A stretch of 64,000 nucleotides of DNA from Lachnospiraceae bacterium JLR.KK008 (GCA_037015955.1 CP143548.1:1420001-1484000); one strand, 5' to 3'. Shown: positions 36,588-46,009, numbered from the stretch's first letter. The notes: generated from the letters alone by a model not told the origin. Numbers and translations are program-made.

Positions 36588-36662
36588 ATGTATCATGTAT
36601 CAAATTAAACACAATTTTTTTACTTTCTTGGCTTGTATACAAAAGAGGAAGTGTAATATAAT
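36588..36662 (+). promoter_or_regulatory. Intergenic control region with pta promoter
   Basis: For pta: TTGTAT at 36633-36638, 18 bases, TATAAT at 36657-36662. At 36588-36601 the heptamer ATGTATC occurs twice in tandem, close to the likely minus-strand promoter of tmcAL (ATTATAA at 36580-36586 reads TTATAAT on the minus strand). Confidence 0.5.
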
Positions 36663-36758
36663 TTAATGGAAAGCAATGGGCGGCGTTGCGGGGATGGGGT
36701 ATCCCCTGGCGATGTGGACCATGAGATAAAATAAGAGAAGGAAAAGGAGATTGGGCGG

Positions 36759-37760
36759 ATGAGTTATATTGATGTGATGAAAGAGAAGGCGAGGCAGGAC
36801 ATTAAGACAATCGTTCTTCCGGAGACGAATGACCGCAGAACTCTGATTGCGGCTTCCCATATTTTGGAGGAAAAGATTGCGCGGATCATTATGGTCGGCA
36901 ATGAGGAAAAGATCATGGACGGTGCGGGATGGCTGGAAGTCGATCTGACGGGGGTGATCGTAGTCAATCCGGCAACGTGTGAAAAGCTGGACGAATATGT
37001 CGATCTCTTGTATGAGACAAGAAAAAATAAAGGAATGACACCGGAAAAGGCGAGGGAAATCCTGTTGAATGATTATCTGACATTCGGGATTATGATGGTG
37101 AAGGCCAATGATGCGGACGGTATGGTGGCGGGGGCCTGCCATGCCACAGCCGATACGCTGCGTCCCGCGCTGCAGATCCTGAAGACGGCGGAAGGAACAA
37201 AGCTCGTGTCCGGATTCTTTATTCTGGATGTGCCGGATTGTGAATACGGGTATCACGGTACTTTTCTGTTTGCGGACTGCGGACTCAATCAGGACCCGAC
37301 TGCGGAAGAACTGGCGGCCATTGCTGACACGAGTGCCAAGAGCTTTCGCAATCTGGTAGGCGCAAAACCGGTGATCGCCATGCTTTCCCATTCCACAAAG
37401 GGAAGCGCGAAACATCCCCTTGTCGATAAGGTGGTGGAGGCGGTGCGCATCGCGCATGAAGAGTATCCGCATCTGACGGTGGACGGTGAGCTGCAGACAG
37501 ACGCTGCTCTCGTTCCGCATATTGCCAAATCGAAAGCGCCGGGAAGTGAGGTGGCGGGAAAAGCCAATGTCCTTATTTTCCCCAATCTGGACTGTGGCAA
37601 TATCGGTTATAAGCTCGTGCAGAGGCTGGGGAAGGCGGAAGCTTATGGGCCGATGCTGCAGGGAATTGCCAAGCCGGTCAACGACCTCTCCAGAGGATGT
37701 TCCTGGGAGGATATTGTGGGCGTCGTAGCGCTGACCGCCGTGCAGGCACAGCTTTGTTAG
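36759..37760 (+). CDS. pta: Phosphate acetyltransferase
   Basis: Interconverts acetyl-CoA and acetyl phosphate, the first step of acetate formation with ATP yield. The 333-residue form is the short, single-domain bacterial type. The opening DIKTIVLPETNDRRTLIAA and the later MLSHSTKGSAKHPLVDKV (about 208-225) and GELQTDAALVP (about 244-254) are strong family blocks. The ribosome site is AAGGAGATTGGGCGG. ackA is not next to it, unusual for fermenters in which pta-ackA are usually paired; instead a broken gene follows directly. Confidence 0.96.
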   Translation: MSYIDVMKEKARQDIKTIVLPETNDRRTLIAASHILEEKIARIIMVGNEEKIMDGAGWLEVDLTGVIVVNPATCEKLDEYVDLLYETRKNKGMTPEKAREILLNDYLTFGIMMVKANDADGMVAGACHATADTLRPALQILKTAEGTKLVSGFFILDVPDCEYGYHGTFLFADCGLNQDPTAEELAAIADTSAKSFRNLVGAKPVIAMLSHSTKGSAKHPLVDKVVEAVRIAHEEYPHLTVDGELQTDAALVPHIAKSKAPGSEVAGKANVLIFPNLDCGNIGYKLVQRLGKAEAYGPMLQGIAKPVNDLSRGCSWEDIVGVVALTAVQAQLC

Positions 37761-38182
37761 CACTGATTCTGCAGGAGACGCTGACACCATATATTCAGGA
37801 TATTCTGAATGCTCCACAGGAGGAACAAATTCGCAGGATCGCCGAAACGGTCTGTGAACTGTACAGCTATCGGATCAATAATAAAGATATGGCTCAGGCT
37901 CTGCAGTTGGGAGAAGGACAATGTATGGCATATGCCCAGTTGTTTAAATATTTGATGAGTGCCTGAGGTTATGACTGCGACTATGTGATTGGATGGGCGA
38001 ACATCAGTTTGGAGCTTCATTCGTGGAATCGCGTATATACAAAGGACGGGATTTTTTATGTGGATGTGACGTTCATGGATGGGGGAGATTATTATGACGA
38101 TGTTTATTTTATGCAGCCGGAGTTCTTCACCCACAGGGAAGCTGATAACTATCTGGATTTGATTACGACAGTGACGTTTTAA
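37761..38182 (+). pseudogene. Transglutaminase-like protein, 5'-truncated with internal TGA
   Basis: One reading frame runs from the pta stop to 38182 and is broken only by TGA at 37964-37966. Its translation gives a transglutaminase/protease-like core: LQLGEGQCMAYAQLFKYL with the catalytic Cys, then after the stop GYDCDYVIGWA, LELHSWNRVY with the His, and FYVDVTFMDGGDYYDD with the Asp. The triad is intact. There is no start codon with a ribosome site after pta; the frame merges into the pta coding end. It looks like the C-terminal remnant of a secreted or intracellular cysteine-peptidase-like gene. Stop-codon read-through cannot be excluded but is less likely. Confidence 0.75.
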
Positions 38183-38206
38183 ATTTTTTGCATCATAGTC
38201 ATCGCA

Positions 38207-38252
38207 TTCCAGCCGAATCTGGGACTAAAGTCCCAGGGCAGATCCGCTGGAA
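38207..38252. repeat. Two-tier hairpin just before a promoter
   Basis: TTCCAGC at 38207-38213 pairs with GCTGGAA at 38246-38252; inside it CTGGGACT and AGTCCCAG (38219-38236) form a perfect 8-base stem with a 2-base gap. It ends 4 bases before a -35 box, so it is not in the downstream transcript. It may be an operator or the end of the broken gene's old transcript. Confidence 0.6.
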
Positions 38253-38256
38253 AATA

Positions 38257-38285
38257 TTGACAAAAAGAGGGATAAGTCCTAAAAT
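38257..38285 (+). promoter_or_regulatory. Promoter of the cysteine-repeat protein gene
   Basis: TTGACA, 17 bases, TAAAAT. The gene that follows has an unusually strong ribosome site (AAGGAGGGG). Confidence 0.8.
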
Positions 38286-38325
38286 TAAAGAGTAATATTA
38301 TTAATATTTTAAGGAGGGGATTCAA

Positions 38326-38829
38326 ATGAAAATGAAAACATTCGTAATCGCAGCGGCAGTTGCTACACTTGCTATGGCATCCTCTATGGTAGCCTGTGCG
38401 AAAGAGGGAGATATTTATCCTCGTTATAAGAGTAATTGTGATCTGATGAATTGCAGTGGGCAGCACGTCAGTGTCAATGATCCTTCCACAGGACTTGATC
38501 TGTACTTCTGTGTACCGCAGAACCTGACTTACTCTGTAGATGAATACCGTACAAAAGTAGCTGCTTATCTGGAAGAGCAGAAAGATGCAAAACCTGTAGT
38601 AGAAGAGGCTCCTGTCGTTGAGGAAGTGAAGAGTAATGACAGTGATTACTTTGCACCTCCGCGTCTGAAAGTGAACTGCGATCTGATGAACTGCAGCGGA
38701 CAGCATATCAGTGTAAACACACCGGCTTCCGGTCTTGATCAGTATTACTGTGTACCGCAGAATCTTACCTGCTCCGTAAGCGAGTATCAGCAGCAGGTGA
38801 TCGCATATCTGGCTGATCAGGCAAAATAA
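38326..38829 (+). CDS. Secreted protein with two cysteine repeats, unknown family
   Basis: 167 residues. A signal peptide (about 1-25) ends at SMVACAKEG: this allows either signal peptidase I cleavage after ACA or a lipoprotein Cys at residue 24. The mature part is two copies of a unit of about 45 residues, NCDLMNCSGQHVSV ... GLDLYFCVPQNLTYSVDEY and NCDLMNCSGQHISV ... GLDQYYCVPQNLTCSVSEY, joined by a linker rich in V, E and P. Each copy has Cys pairs spaced CxxxxC and a third Cys about 21 residues on; the second has a fourth. Disulfides or metal binding are possible. Own promoter, strong ribosome site, own terminator and optimised codons point to high expression. I do not recognise the family. 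Confidence 0.85.
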   Translation: MKMKTFVIAAAVATLAMASSMVACAKEGDIYPRYKSNCDLMNCSGQHVSVNDPSTGLDLYFCVPQNLTYSVDEYRTKVAAYLEEQKDAKPVVEEAPVVEEVKSNDSDYFAPPRLKVNCDLMNCSGQHISVNTPASGLDQYYCVPQNLTCSVSEYQQQVIAYLADQAK

Positions 38830-38855
38830 TATACATAATCAACAGACAAAGATGC

Positions 38856-38900
38856 AAAGGACTGTTCCGGGGGATTAATGCTCAGGGAACAGTCCTTTTT
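38856..38900 (+). terminator. Terminator after the cysteine-repeat gene
   Basis: AAAGGACTGTTCC pairs with GGAACAGTCCTTT over 13 bases, then further Ts. Confidence 0.93.
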
Positions 38901-38930
38901 GCAATATGGTCGTTATCGTTTTCACGTTCC

Positions 38931-38959
38931 TTGTTATTTATGAGATGGCTGTGTATAAT
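38931..38959 (+). promoter_or_regulatory. Promoter of the small unknown gene
   Basis: TTGTTA, 17 bases, TATAAT, about 40 bases before the start codon. Confidence 0.6.
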
Positions 38960-38997
38960 AAAAATGAAATTGTTGAGGATAAGTGGAGGGGAGAAGG

Positions 38998-39408
38998 ATG
39001 GAAAAAGATACTCGCCTGATCAATATATATCTTAAAATACATCATAAAAAGACATTGACGATGAATGACCTGGACTATCTGGCAAAGTATGACCCGGAGT
39101 GTTTTGAGAAAACATGTAAAAATGTGGTGTATAACATTCCCGAAACGAAACCGATAATGATCCCGGATATTCCGGAATCTGTGGAAGAAGAACCGGAAAA
39201 TACTGAATGGCGGGGGATAGAAAAAGTTCTTGAGAATTTAAAACATCTGGAAATGTATGATCTTCCTGTTGCAAATATCGATGTCGATCAGGTAAAAAAT
39301 TTGTTGGGAAATCTGTATATGGAATTGTTGTTTCCACATAATGATAACTATCCATTTATGGATATGACAGATGGTATGAATACCTCTTCGTTTGATAAAA
39401 AGGCATAG
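38998..39408 (+). CDS. Hypothetical soluble protein
   Basis: 136 residues, no signal peptide or membrane helix. The N-terminal 45 residues (RLINIYLKIHHKKTLTMNDLDYLAKYDPECFEKT) look helical and could form a small helix-turn-helix-like bundle; a proline-rich acidic middle (about 50-72) separates it from a second helical half. I do not recognise it. The ATG is preceded by GGAGGGGAGAAGG; an in-frame GTG at 38983 would overlap that site. It has its own promoter and stands alone. Confidence 0.7.
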   Translation: MEKDTRLINIYLKIHHKKTLTMNDLDYLAKYDPECFEKTCKNVVYNIPETKPIMIPDIPESVEEEPENTEWRGIEKVLENLKHLEMYDLPVANIDVDQVKNLLGNLYMELLFPHNDNYPFMDMTDGMNTSSFDKKA

Positions 39409-39501
39409 GGCGGCTGTTGCCAGACTGAATGTTTGCCGGCTGCTGTCACAGAAACTGATGAAATTATAGAGGGATAATGAGATAAAAGAGATAAAACCCC
39501 A

Positions 39502-39530
39502 TTGACAAAATTTGACTGGTCCGGTATAAT
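39502..39530 (+). promoter_or_regulatory. Consensus promoter for yceD-rpmF
   Basis: TTGACA, 17 bases, TATAAT: a perfect sigma-A promoter, 27 bases before the yceD start codon. Confidence 0.9.
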
Positions 39531-39556
39531 AGTACAGGTATGAGCAGGAGTCTACG

Positions 39557-40081
39557 ATGATATTGAACATAACAGATGTATTGACAGCAGAAGGACGCAG
39601 AGAGGACAGAGAGGCAGCGTTTTCTCCATCCGTTCTGGAATATGGAGAAGGCAATTATCCGATCGTCGGCCGAACGCCGGTTTCTCTTACGATTGTGAAC
39701 AGAGGAAAGGGAAGGGCCGATGTATCTGGGAAAATGGAGCTGACTGTGTTATTGCACTGTGACCGCTGTCTGAAGGATGTTATTCATCCTTTTTCGCTGG
39801 AATTTTCAGTTTCGGTCATTGCGCCGGAGCTTGGAGCGGCTGTTTCGGAGGAAGAGGCGGATACATGCCTGATCGGTTATCAGTTCGATACGGACGACCT
39901 TGTGTACAATGAAATTTCGGTCAACTGGCCAATGAAGATCTTATGCAAGCCGGATTGCAGAGGAATCTGCAGTGTGTGCGGAAAAGACCTGAATGAGGGA
40001 GCATGTGAGTGTGATACTTTTGTTCCTGACCCAAGGCTGGCAGCCATAAAAGATATTTTTGATGCGGGTAAGGAGGTGTAA
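39557..40081 (+). CDS. yceD: YceD family protein (DUF177)
   Basis: 174 residues. Proteins of this family are encoded just before rpmF in most bacteria and are linked with 23S rRNA maturation or ribosome assembly. Seen here are the HCDRCLKDV pair (about 75-83) and a C-terminal zinc-ribbon-like region CKPDCRGICSVCGKDLNEGACEC (about 135-157), both typical of the Firmicutes branch. The gene overlaps no neighbour but lies 2 bases from rpmF, and the GGAGGTGTAACG at its end provides the ribosome site for rpmF. The exact biochemical role is not settled. Confidence 0.9.
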   Translation: MILNITDVLTAEGRREDREAAFSPSVLEYGEGNYPIVGRTPVSLTIVNRGKGRADVSGKMELTVLLHCDRCLKDVIHPFSLEFSVSVIAPELGAAVSEEEADTCLIGYQFDTDDLVYNEISVNWPMKILCKPDCRGICSVCGKDLNEGACECDTFVPDPRLAAIKDIFDAGKEV

Positions 40082-40083
40082 CG

Positions 40084-40263
40084 ATGTCTATCTGTCCAAA
40101 AAATAAATCTTCCAAAGCGAGAAGAGACAAACGCAGAGCAAACTGGAAAATGAGTGCGCCTGCATTGGTTAAATGCAGTAAATGTGGAGCTCTCATGATG
40201 CCTCACAGAGTGTGCAAGGCTTGTGGCTCTTATAACAAAAAAGAGATTATCAGCGTTGACTGA
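40084..40263 (+). CDS. rpmF: Ribosomal protein L32
   Basis: 59-residue large-subunit protein. The basic N-terminal half (KNKSSKARRDKRRANWK) and the zinc-ribbon CSKCG ... CKACG with two CxxC pairs are clear; so this is the zinc-binding (C+) form of L32. The start lies 2 bases after yceD with AAGGAGG ahead. A terminator follows at 40309. Zinc-free paralogues are sometimes used under zinc shortage; none is seen here. Confidence 0.97.
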   Translation: MSICPKNKSSKARRDKRRANWKMSAPALVKCSKCGALMMPHRVCKACGSYNKKEIISVD

Positions 40264-40308
40264 TCCGGCGGTTGCATGGATTCTGAAACGCAGAGCAAAG
40301 GCAGTCTG

Positions 40309-40345
40309 AGGACATTTCCATAACAGTGGTGGAGGTGTCCTTTTT
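40309..40345 (+). terminator. Terminator after rpmF
   Basis: AGGACA pairs with TGTCCT, with an inner TCCA/TGGA pair, followed by TTTTT. Confidence 0.8.
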
Positions 40346-40363
40346 GTATGCACCGGTAATTAC

Positions 40364-40392
40364 TTGCTTTTTGCGCATGGGTTTAGTATATT
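40364..40392 (+). promoter_or_regulatory. Promoter for the plsX cluster
   Basis: TTGCTT, 17 bases, TATATT, 40 bases before plsX. No FapR-like site (TTAGTACCTxxTACTAA) is seen in the leader. Confidence 0.55.
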
Positions 40393-40431
40393 TATATCAG
40401 ATGTTTGAGAGTTAGGTGGAGGAAATTGGAA

Positions 40432-41448
40432 ATGAGTGAGCAGATTCGGGTAGCGGTAGATGCCATGGGCGGTGACAATGCCCCTGCGGAAATTGTAAAA
40501 GGTGCCGTGGCGGCAGTGCAGGAGAGCAAGAAGATCAAAGTGTTTCTGCTTGGCAGAGAGGACGCAGTGAAAGCGGAACTCGCCAAATATACGGTATCGT
40601 CTGAGCAGATAGAAGTCATAAATACGACGGAAGTGATTGAGACGGCGGAACCGCCGGTGGCAGCAATCCGTTCCAAAAAGGATTCTTCGATTGTCAGAGG
40701 GATGAAGCTGGTGAAAGAGGGAGACTGTGATGCGTTTGTTTCTGCCGGCAGTACGGGAGCGGTACTTGTAGGCGGACAGGTTTTGGTAGGCCGTCTCAAA
40801 GGGGTGGAGCGGCCGCCGCTGGCACCGGTGATTCCGACTGCGAACGGGGTCGCACTTCTGATTGACTGTGGGGCCAATGTGGATGCCCGTGCCTCTCACC
40901 TTGTTCAGTTTGCAAAGATCGGTTCTGTATATATGGAACATGTTCTCGGTGTAAAGAAGCCGAGAGTCGGTATCGTTAATATTGGTGCGGAGGAAGAAAA
41001 AGGAAACGCACTTGTGAAAGAGACATTTCCGCTTTTAAAAGAATGCGATGACATCAATTTTATCGGCAGTGTGGAGGCCAGGGATATTCCGACCGGTGCG
41101 GCAGATGTGGTTGTCTGCGAGGCCTTTGTCGGCAATGTCATCCTCAAGATGTATGAGGGTGTGGGTGATACACTGATCAAAGAAGTGAAAAAGGGTATGA
41201 TGTCCACTCTGCGCAGCAAGATTGGCGCGTTGCTCGTAAAACCGGCGCTGAAACAGACGTTGAAAGCCTTCGACCTGGAACAGTATGGCGGGGCGCCGCT
41301 TCTCGGTCTCAATGGTCTTGTCGTGAAGACACATGGCAGCTCTAAAGCAGTGGAGATCAAGAATTCGATTCTTCAGTGCATTGCTTTTAAAGAACAGAAG
41401 ATCAACGAAAAGATAAAGGAACAGATCACACGAAAAGAGGAAGCATAG
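40432..41448 (+). CDS. plsX: Phosphate acyltransferase PlsX
   Basis: Makes acyl-phosphate from acyl-ACP and phosphate, feeding PlsY in membrane lipid synthesis; peripheral membrane protein. The 338-residue protein has the characteristic opening RVAVDAMGGDNAPAEIVKGA and the segment SAGSTGAVLVGG (about 104-115). The ATG is chosen because GGAGGAAATTGGAA precedes it; an upstream in-frame ATG would put this site in the coding region. acpP follows 15 bases later, the usual order. Confidence 0.97.
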   Translation: MSEQIRVAVDAMGGDNAPAEIVKGAVAAVQESKKIKVFLLGREDAVKAELAKYTVSSEQIEVINTTEVIETAEPPVAAIRSKKDSSIVRGMKLVKEGDCDAFVSAGSTGAVLVGGQVLVGRLKGVERPPLAPVIPTANGVALLIDCGANVDARASHLVQFAKIGSVYMEHVLGVKKPRVGIVNIGAEEEKGNALVKETFPLLKECDDINFIGSVEARDIPTGAADVVVCEAFVGNVILKMYEGVGDTLIKEVKKGMMSTLRSKIGALLVKPALKQTLKAFDLEQYGGAPLLGLNGLVVKTHGSSKAVEIKNSILQCIAFKEQKINEKIKEQITRKEEA

Positions 41449-41463
41449 GAAGGCTGGTTTGCT

Positions 41464-41703
41464 ATGGAGTTCGATAAGTTAAAAGAGATCATCGCGGAAG
41501 TATTGAGCGTGGACCCGAAGGAAATTACAGAGGAGACGACATTTATGGATGATCTGGGCGCGGATTCACTGGATCTGTTTCAGGTTGTTATGGGAATCGA
41601 AGACGTATTTCAGATCGAGGTGCCGCCGGAGAAAACAGAGAAAATCACAAAGGTCGGGGAAGCCTTGCTTTTGATTAAACAGGCGGTAGACGAAAAAGAG
41701 TGA
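41464..41703 (+). CDS. acpP: Acyl carrier protein
   Basis: 79-residue acidic helical carrier of fatty acyl chains. The 4'-phosphopantetheine attachment site is S35 in DDLGADSLDLFQ. The length and charge are typical. It lies between plsX and rnc, as in many Firmicutes; the fabD/fabG genes that often separate plsX from acpP are missing here. Confidence 0.97.
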   Translation: MEFDKLKEIIAEVLSVDPKEITEETTFMDDLGADSLDLFQVVMGIEDVFQIEVPPEKTEKITKVGEALLLIKQAVDEKE

Positions 41704-41720
41704 CGAATCAGGGGAATGGC

Positions 41721-42413
41721 ATGGGAAATGACGGGAAGGCAATGGAGCTGTTGGAAGAGCGGATCGGATACCGGTTCCGCGAGCGAAGGCTGTTGAAGCA
41801 GGCGTTGACGCACAGTTCTTACGCAAATGAGCAGAAAATAAATAAATGGGATGACTACGAGAGACTCGAATTTTTGGGAGACGCGGTGCTGGAGCTCATT
41901 TCCAGTGATTATCTGTATCGGACGAATGCGCAGATGCCGGAAGGAGAACTGACAAAGCTGCGCTCTTCTATGGTGTGTGAACCTGCGCTGGCTTATTGTG
42001 CGAGAGATATTGAGCTTGGAACTTATATTTTTCTCGGAAAAGGTGAGGAAGCGACCGGAGGCAGGAGGAGAGAGTCTATTGTCTCCGATGTGCTGGAGGC
42101 GGTGATCGGCGCCATCTATCTCGACGGCGGGCTTGTTCCCGCTAAAAATTTTATTGACCGGTTTGTGCTCTCTGACCTGGAAGACAAGCAGTTGTTTTAT
42201 GACAGCAAGACGATCTTGCAGGAACAGGTGCAGAAGCAGGGAGAGGGCAGGCTTCACTATGTTCTTGTGGAGGAGACAGGCCCGGAGCATGACAAGCTGT
42301 TTCGCGTGGAAGCGATGATCGATGAGAAAAAGATCGGAACGGGCAGCGGACGGACCAAAAAACATGCGGAACAACAGGCCGCCTATCAGGCGCTTGTTAC
42401 ATATTACAAATAA
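41721..42413 (+). CDS. rnc: Ribonuclease III
   Basis: Double-strand-specific endoribonuclease that processes rRNA precursors and other structured RNAs. The signature ERLEFLGDAVLEL (about 44-56) and the metal Glu in SDVLEAVIGAIYLDGG are present, followed by a dsRNA-binding domain in the last 70 residues (QEQVQKQGEGRLHYV ... GSGRTKKHAEQQAA). The ATG at 41721 has GGGGAA 5 bases before it; a GTG at 41700 overlapping the acpP stop would add 7 residues. It is directly before smc, the usual order. Confidence 0.96.
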   Translation: MGNDGKAMELLEERIGYRFRERRLLKQALTHSSYANEQKINKWDDYERLEFLGDAVLELISSDYLYRTNAQMPEGELTKLRSSMVCEPALAYCARDIELGTYIFLGKGEEATGGRRRESIVSDVLEAVIGAIYLDGGLVPAKNFIDRFVLSDLEDKQLFYDSKTILQEQVQKQGEGRLHYVLVEETGPEHDKLFRVEAMIDEKKIGTGSGRTKKHAEQQAAYQALVTYYK

Positions 42414-42427
42414 AGAGCAGGTAATAT

Positions 42428-45400
42428 ATGTATTTAAAAAGCATTCAAGTACAGGGATTCAAATCGTTTGCCAATAAGATCAATTTTCAATTTCACAACG
42501 GGATAACAGGGATCGTAGGTCCCAACGGCAGCGGCAAGAGCAACGTGGCCGATGCCGTCCGCTGGGTGCTCGGCGAACAGCGTATCAAACAGCTGCGCGG
42601 CGCTTCCATGCAGGATGTAATCTTTTCCGGTACAGAGGCGAGAAAACCGCTCAGTTATGCCTATGTGGCGATTACGCTTGACAACGCTGACCATCAGCTA
42701 GCCATCGACTATGATGAGGTGACGGTTGCCAGAAGGATCTATCGCTCCGGAGAAAGCGAATATTCGATCAACGGGACGCTCTGCCGGCTGAAGGATGTCA
42801 ATGAACTATTCTATGATACCGGGATCGGAAAGGAAGGATATTCGATCATCGGTCAGGGCCAGATCGACAAAATATTGAGCGGAAAGCCGGAGGAACGGCG
42901 GGAGCTGTTTGATGAGGCTGCCGGTATCGTGAAGTTCAAGCGGCGAAAAAATACTGCGCAGAAACGGCTGGAGGACGAGAAACAGAATCTTGTGCGAGTC
43001 AGCGATATTCTGGCGGAGCTGGAAAAGCAGATCGCGCCTCTGGAAAAGCAGTCGGAGGCGGCCAAAGTATATTTGCGTAAAAAAGAAGAGTTGAAAGTGC
43101 TGGATGTCAACATGTTCCTTGTGGAGAACACACAGATCCGTCAACAGCTGGAATCCGTGGAAGAGAAATACCGGCTTGCGGACAGCGATCTTCAGGAGAC
43201 GACGGTTCAGTATGAGAAGACGAAGGAAGAGTACGAGCAGATTCAGGGCGAGCTGGAGACGCTGGAACAGTCCATCGAAACCGCGCGTCAGACTTTGACG
43301 GACACAAGCGTGCTCAGAGGCAAACTGGAAGGGCAGATCAATGTACTGCAGGAGCAGATCCATTCCGCCCAGGGCAATGAGAATCATCTGAAAAACCGTA
43401 AGACCGCCGTGGAAAAGGAGATTGCGGAGAAAGAGAGCGACAAGCATGTCATTTCAGATGATAAGCAGCAGACCGATGAAAAGGCGCAGCAGATTGAGCA
43501 GGCGAGAGGAGAGGCAAGGGCGCTTTTAAGCGAAGTACAGGAAAAAATAGCTGAATATAACACAGAGATAGAGGCCGGTAAAAATTCAATTATCGGCGCT
43601 TTGAATGAGAGAGCGGCGATCCGTTCCCGCATGGGACGGTATGACACGATGCTCGAGCAAATCAGTCTGCGCAGGACAGAACTGCAGGCCAAATTGCTGC
43701 AGGCCAAGACCGATGAGGAAGAGCAGAAAGAGACGATCAGCCGTCTGCGGGAAGAGTTCGAGGCAATCGGAAGAGTCATTCAGGAGCTGAACGAGAGGCA
43801 GGCAGCCGAGGAAAAGCGTATCGGTCAGATCAAGCCGGAGCTGACGCAGAAGGATCAGCGGCTGCGGGAAGTGCAGGCTCTCTATCATCAGGAGCGGTCG
43901 AAACTGGACGCATTGTCCAATCTGACGGAGCGATATGAAGGCTACGGCGGCAGCGTAAAGCGGGTCATGGAACAAAAATCTGTGGAAAAGGGGATCGTAG
44001 GCGTCGTTGCGGACATCATAAAAGTAGAGAAGAAGTATGAGACTGCAATCGAGACTGCGCTTGGCGGAAGTATTCAGAATATCGTGACGGAAGAGGAAGA
44101 GACAGCGAAACGGATGATCGCATACCTGAAAAAGACAAAAGGAGGCCGTGCCACCTTTCTTCCGCTTACGAGTATTAAAAATCCACAGGAATTTAACAGA
44201 AAGGAAGCATTGTCTGAGCAGGGAGTGATCGGGCTTGCCGATTCTCTCGTACAGGTGGATGGTAAATACAGAAATGCTGCAAAATCCATGCTTGGGCGGA
44301 TTCTGGTGGTCGATACGGTCGATCACGCGGTGCAGATTGCCAGAAAATATAATTACAGCATCCGTATCGTGACGATAGAAGGAGAACTGCTCGTGCCGGG
44401 AGGCGCGATCAGCGGTGGTGCCTTTAAAAACAGTTCCAATCTTCTCGGCAGGAGGAGAGAGATCGCCGAGCTGAAAGAGATGGTAAAAAAATATCAGAGT
44501 GAGATCGACGGGATTCAAAAAGAGATCGAGACAATCAAGGAGGAACGCAACAGGCTCCGTAGCAGTCTGGAGACGATGCGTCTTACTCTGCAGAATAAGT
44601 TTATCGAGCAGAATACGGCCCGGCTGAATGTGACGGCGGCCGAGGAAAAATGGAATGAGACGGAGGAGGGATTCGGTTCTCTGCAGGAAGAGCAGGAGCA
44701 GATCGAAGTGCAGATCGCACAGATCAATGCGGATAAAGAGCGGACGGTCAGAGAGCTGGAAGAGTCTCAGCAGTTGGAACAGACAGTGGAAGCACAGTTG
44801 AAAGAACTGCAGGAGCAACTGGAAGCCAAACGCAAAGAAGAGGCGGAGCAGACGGCAAAAGTGTCCGAGTGGGATGTGGAGGCGGAAAAGTTCCGTCAGC
44901 AGCAGGAGTTCGGACAGCAGAACCTCGACCGTATCGACGGAGAGATCAGCCGTCTTTGCGGAGAACTGGAAGAGATCGACGGGGAGCTGGAAAAGAACCG
45001 CATAACGATTCAAAAGAAACAAAACGACATTCAGGAGATCATGCTGACGATCGAGAACTCGCACACTGCGCAGGATGAAGCGCAGGAGAAGATGAATGCC
45101 GACGTGGTACGGAAAGAGACGCTGACCGACAGGCAGAAGAATTTCTTTGCCATACGGGAAGAACTCTCAGAGAAAAAGAGCGGTTTAGATAAAGAAGTCT
45201 ACCGTCTGAATGCTCAGAAAGAAAAATTTGAGAGTTCTCTGGAAGCGCAGATCAATTATATGTGGGATGAGTACGAAATCACACTCAGCGCTGCCGCAGC
45301 GCTGCGGAACGAGGAACTCAGCGATCTGCAGGCGATGAAACGGGACAGTGCGTCGCTGAAGGAACAGATCAAAAAGCTGGGAGAAGTCAATGTCAACGCC

Positions 45401-46009
45401 ATTGAGGATTATAAAAACCTTATGGAGCGTTACGGTTTCCTGAAAACTCAGCACGATGATCTTGTGGAGGCGGAGCAGACGCTGCTGGGCATTATCGAGG
45501 AACTGGACACTGCCATGCGCAGACAATTCCAGGAAAAATTCGGACAGATCAGCAGAGAGTTCGACAAGGTATTCAAGGAACTGTTCGGCGGAGGCAAGGG
45601 AACACTGGAGCTGCAGGAGGAAGAAGACCTGCTGGAGGCAGGAATCCGCATCATTGCCCAGCCACCGGGAAAAAAGCTGCAAAATATGATGCAGCTGTCC
45701 GGCGGGGAAAAGGCGCTGACGGCGATTGCTCTGCTGTTTGCCATTCAGAATCTGAAGCCGTCTCCGTTCTGTCTCCTGGATGAGATTGAGGCCGCTCTCG
45801 ATGAGAGCAATGTAGGACGTTTTGCCAAATATTTACATAAACTGACGAAGCATACACAGTTTATTGTGATCACACACAGGCGGGGGACGATGGAGAAAGC
45901 AGACAGGCTGTACGGCATCACGATGCAGGAGAAAGGAATCTCCACCCTTGTGAGTGTGGATCTGATCGAGGGCGAGCTGGAAGACCTGCGTGAAAAAAAC
46001 GGTGCATAG
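42428..46009 (+). CDS. smc: Chromosome segregation ATPase SMC
   Basis: 1193-residue condensin subunit. The N-terminal head has Walker [15 protein letters not shown] (about 32-45). A coiled coil (about 170-500), the hinge (about 515-670, with [18 protein letters not shown] and GRATFLPL) and a second coiled coil (about 680-1020) follow. The C-terminal head has the signature [18 protein letters not shown] and Walker [14 protein letters not shown]. All ATPase motifs are intact. The protein dimerises at the hinge and, with ScpA/ScpB, organises and separates chromosomes. It lies between rnc and ftsY, the standard Firmicutes order. Confidence 0.98.
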   Translation: MYLKSIQVQGFKSFANKINFQFHNGITGIVGPNGSGKSNVADAVRWVLGEQRIKQLRGASMQDVIFSGTEARKPLSYAYVAITLDNADHQLAIDYDEVTVARRIYRSGESEYSINGTLCRLKDVNELFYDTGIGKEGYSIIGQGQIDKILSGKPEERRELFDEAAGIVKFKRRKNTAQKRLEDEKQNLVRVSDILAELEKQIAPLEKQSEAAKVYLRKKEELKVLDVNMFLVENTQIRQQLESVEEKYRLADSDLQETTVQYEKTKEEYEQIQGELETLEQSIETARQTLTDTSVLRGKLEGQINVLQEQIHSAQGNENHLKNRKTAVEKEIAEKESDKHVISDDKQQTDEKAQQIEQARGEARALLSEVQEKIAEYNTEIEAGKNSIIGALNERAAIRSRMGRYDTMLEQISLRRTELQAKLLQAKTDEEEQKETISRLREEFEAIGRVIQELNERQAAEEKRIGQIKPELTQKDQRLREVQALYHQERSKLDALSNLTERYEGYGGSVKRVMEQKSVEKGIVGVVADIIKVEKKYETAIETALGGSIQNIVTEEEETAKRMIAYLKKTKGGRATFLPLTSIKNPQEFNRKEALSEQGVIGLADSLVQVDGKYRNAAKSMLGRILVVDTVDHAVQIARKYNYSIRIVTIEGELLVPGGAISGGAFKNSSNLLGRRREIAELKEMVKKYQSEIDGIQKEIETIKEERNRLRSSLETMRLTLQNKFIEQNTARLNVTAAEEKWNETEEGFGSLQEEQEQIEVQIAQINADKERTVRELEESQQLEQTVEAQLKELQEQLEAKRKEEAEQTAKVSEWDVEAEKFRQQQEFGQQNLDRIDGEISRLCGELEEIDGELEKNRITIQKKQNDIQEIMLTIENSHTAQDEAQEKMNADVVRKETLTDRQKNFFAIREELSEKKSGLDKEVYRLNAQKEKFESSLEAQINYMWDEYEITLSAAAALRNEELSDLQAMKRDSASLKEQIKKLGEVNVNAIEDYKNLMERYGFLKTQHDDLVEAEQTLLGIIEELDTAMRRQFQEKFGQISREFDKVFKELFGGGKGTLELQEEEDLLEAGIRIIAQPPGKKLQNMMQLSGGEKALTAIALLFAIQNLKPSPFCLLDEIEAALDESNVGRFAKYLHKLTKHTQFIVITHRRGTMEKADRLYGITMQEKGISTLVSVDLIEGELEDLREKNGA

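Noticed and set aside
36663-37817. Open frame of 384 codons antisense to pta
   Set aside because: Mirror of a conserved gene; it includes the pta ribosome site and part of the promoter region.
37964-37966. Selenocysteine codon in the transglutaminase-like frame
   Set aside because: The frame also lacks a proper 5' end, and the position is not a catalytic one; no obvious SECIS-like stem was recognised right after the TGA. A nonsense mutation is simpler.
43586-45064. Long open frame (492 codons) on the minus strand inside smc
   Set aside because: It is antisense to a fully conserved smc coiled coil, has no ribosome site and its translation is a leucine/phenylalanine-rich mirror of glutamate/lysine codons.
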